From contig OX485808.1 in assembly GCA_950295325.1 (NCBI GenBank), forward strand, positions 24,880,527-24,944,526: 64,000 nucleotides of DNA. Direction: 5' to 3'. This DNA is from Polytrichum commune. Lineage: Eukaryota; Streptophyta; Polytrichopsida; Polytrichales; Polytrichaceae. Both the position numbers and the translations under genes were made by a program. The notes under the pieces are model-generated. The model worked only from the letters and a program-made list of their open reading frames with translations. It was not told the origin of the DNA and searched no databases. Positions 63,501 through 64,000 of the stretch are shown here, in pieces. The stretch's first letter is position 1; every line of letters starts with the position of its first letter.

Positions 63501-64000
63501 CATAGATGATGACGGCTCAATGTCTGATGCCTTTCTCTTTGAGTTGATCTGCACAACAGCATTATACTTCATAAGCGTTTGCAAAATCACCATAATTGCA
63601 CTACAAGGAATGAGACAAAGAAAAAACAATTCATTAGGGATCATCTTTGAGGCAGCATGCCATTTTAAGTACTGTAGTGCTCTTGGATTCTATAGTGTAT
63701 TCCAAGAGGCAATTACAGGGCCTCTCACCTTGACCTGCACACCTAACATATATCGACCAGTCTTTCATGTATTGTGTATTCTTAGATAATAAGAATCACA
63801 GACCTGCATCTCACTCTTGCGGGTCGTAGTTCCATCTCCATCACTCTTGTCCACAGATGTCACCCTGCTCTGACTGCGAGAAAGACCCACACTTACCCTG
63901 GATTGGCTTGGCACCCCTCGGACCAACCCCAATTTTTCTGACAACTGCTTCCGAAAATCTCTTGCCTTTGGTAATTTCAATGTAGACTCTCGAATTACCT
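45517..64000 (-). CDS. MOM1: MOM1-like chromatin silencing protein with added reader domains (5' end beyond window)
   Basis: Exons 3' to 5': 45517-46070, ~46270-46398, 46693-46857, 47107-47299, 47784-47888, 48053-49048, 49164-50069, 50740-50853, 51072-51350, ~51706-52091, 52504-53247, 53415-53588, 53964-54248, 54659-54799, 54962-55225, 55588-55746, 56384-56677, 56930-57476, 57877-58707, 58910-59086, 59342-60541, 60689-60852, 61246-61401, 62024-62114, 62253-62427, 63065-63548, 63804-64000. About 3,300 residues. Domains in order: basic/Ser-rich N-terminus, CW finger, PWWP-like module, PHD, PHD, chromodomain, chromodomain, degenerate SNF2 region, CMM2 coiled coil, Pro/Ser-rich tail. MOM1 in Arabidopsis maintains transcriptional silencing largely apart from DNA methylation and carries a broken CHD3-like helicase plus CMM2, so this is the closest family. 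From 64000 to 52091 every junction closes in phase, which supports a single gene. Unresolved: donor of the exon at 51706-52091 and the junction 46270/46070. True start not visible. Confidence 0.85.
47107..47888 (-). other. CMM2 coiled-coil exons (MOM1-like gene)
   Basis: Exons 47784-47888 and 47107-47299 join into a charged helix: EKDKLTKELEKAKITYESE, then RIKAEYDKEAELLHRKYEAL, then FTKKQHEVQQNIMKVEWNRQ, then LAEALKLRDD. Spacing and the KYEA...KKxE...KV..N..LAEA pattern match the conserved MOM1 motif 2, which in Arabidopsis dimerises and binds PIAL-type SUMO ligase-like partners. This is the strongest evidence for the MOM1 assignment. Confidence 0.8.
51490..51521. repeat. (ATT)n microsatellite in an intron of the MOM1-like gene
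   Basis: About ten uninterrupted ATT units, in the intron between the exons at 51072-51350 and 51706-52091. Confidence 0.9.
52504..55746 (-). other. Degenerate SNF2 ATPase region (MOM1-like gene)
   Basis: Recognisable SNF2/CHD landmarks: LLPMQLDALNQLRGWWHARK, VLVVVPISLIQNWEHELRFW, QIVLTTFEVI, SCNHPFL, WRVLIFSQ, QLNILERYM, IYDSDWNPANDMRALHNVHN and HTVEE. Motif I (normally GLGKT) is absent: NGILVYEASQ runs straight into EKIVTTIIFFLSL. Motif II reads IIDEGRRQR in place of DEAH. Motif VI (normally RIGQ) reads HNEGEA. So it should not hydrolyse ATP, as in MOM1. Confidence 0.85.
56384..60541 (-). other. Two PHD fingers and two chromodomains (MOM1-like gene)
   Basis: PHD1 is split by an intron: HFCQQCTKDGELL (59342 side) joins CCDGRDCRKTYHLKCLDPPL and SFFCPSC. 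PHD2 is split at the same place: FCEGCEVGGELM joins LCDGKGCKVVYHKECLDPPL and WYCPQC. Both show the full C4HC3 ligand set. Chromodomain 1 is REYFVQWKSFSHAHNKWIAE; chromodomain 2 is VEWLVKWKALGYEQCTWEPA. The identical split suggests PHD duplication together with its intron. The ~275-residue linker between the PHDs (57877-58707) is acidic and poorly ordered. Confidence 0.85.
60689..61401 (-). other. PWWP-like module coding exons (MOM1-like gene)
   Basis: Exons 61246-61401 and 60689-60852 join as ALKIVWLKKQVGGRDSWWPG, then RIVPEAEVP, then KKIVVSLFNPAQELEPYQIV and, across the next junction, SVLRPFLQLYEQL. This follows the PWWP pattern of a Val-Trp strand, WWP, a second strand (VSLF) and helices. 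PWWP domains bind methylated nucleosomes and DNA. Similarity is by eye. Confidence 0.6.
62024..62427 (-). other. CW-type zinc finger coding exons (MOM1-like gene)
   Basis: Exons 62253-62427 and 62024-62114 join as FKWVTCPQCKKTRKVPADSN, then EFNCSCEKNTLDP, then SSCAVPQ. The WxxCxxC start, a later Cys pair and the final C..PQ fit the CW fold, which binds methylated histone H3 lysine 4 in known examples. The second conserved tryptophan (usually KWR) is replaced by KTR, so methyl-lysine reading is uncertain. Confidence 0.65.

Noticed and set aside
1-64000. LTR retrotransposons
   Set aside because: I looked for gag-pol motifs and long direct repeats with TG...CA ends and found none.
1-64000. CRISPR arrays, operons, bacterial promoters
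   Set aside because: The window is plainly eukaryotic nuclear DNA; the short tandem repeats lack regular unique spacers.

Overview
This is nuclear DNA of a land plant. All three protein-coding loci are intron-rich with GT-AG introns. One is a MOM1-type silencing factor, a family known only from plants, and the gaps between genes are filled with AT-rich transposon debris (Harbinger-type and hAT-type MITEs, tRNA-derived sequences, foldbacks). I cannot name the species. The synaptotagmin-like genes (one C2 domain plus a tail) do not look like the two-C2 flowering-plant SYT1-5 proteins.

Layout: 1-5681 and 12472-17280 (both minus strand) are tandem paralogs of an ER-type tether: N-terminal membrane hairpin, SMP lipid-transfer domain, one C2 domain. 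Their 11 exons match in order and phase. The copy at 1-5681 runs off the left edge and has a damaged calcium-binding loop. Between them lie a degenerate repeat array, tRNA-like sequences and two Harbinger-like elements in opposite orientation. From 18 to 35 kb I see no intact gene. This stretch holds tandem repeats, two inverted copies of a ~490 bp Harbinger-like MITE, a 640 bp hAT-like element inserted at the very end of one of those MITEs, a foldback, and a decayed Tc1-type (DD34E spacing) transposase.

35545-40827 (minus) is a six-exon DUF829/TMEM53-type alpha/beta-hydrolase-fold protein. 40828-45516 is intergenic, with one SINE-like insertion between 20 bp direct repeats. 45517-64000 (minus) is one very large gene, truncated at its 5' end by the window edge. 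In order it encodes a CW-type zinc finger, a PWWP-like module, two PHD fingers, two chromodomains, a SNF2-like region whose ATP-binding motifs are gone, a CMM2 coiled coil and a C-terminal SUMO-interaction-like motif. This is a MOM1 homolog with many more chromatin-reader modules than Arabidopsis MOM1.

The three loci do not form a pathway. All exon borders were read by eye from splice consensus, reading phase and paralog or family alignment, with no transcript data. Two junctions in the MOM1-like gene remain unresolved and are flagged.
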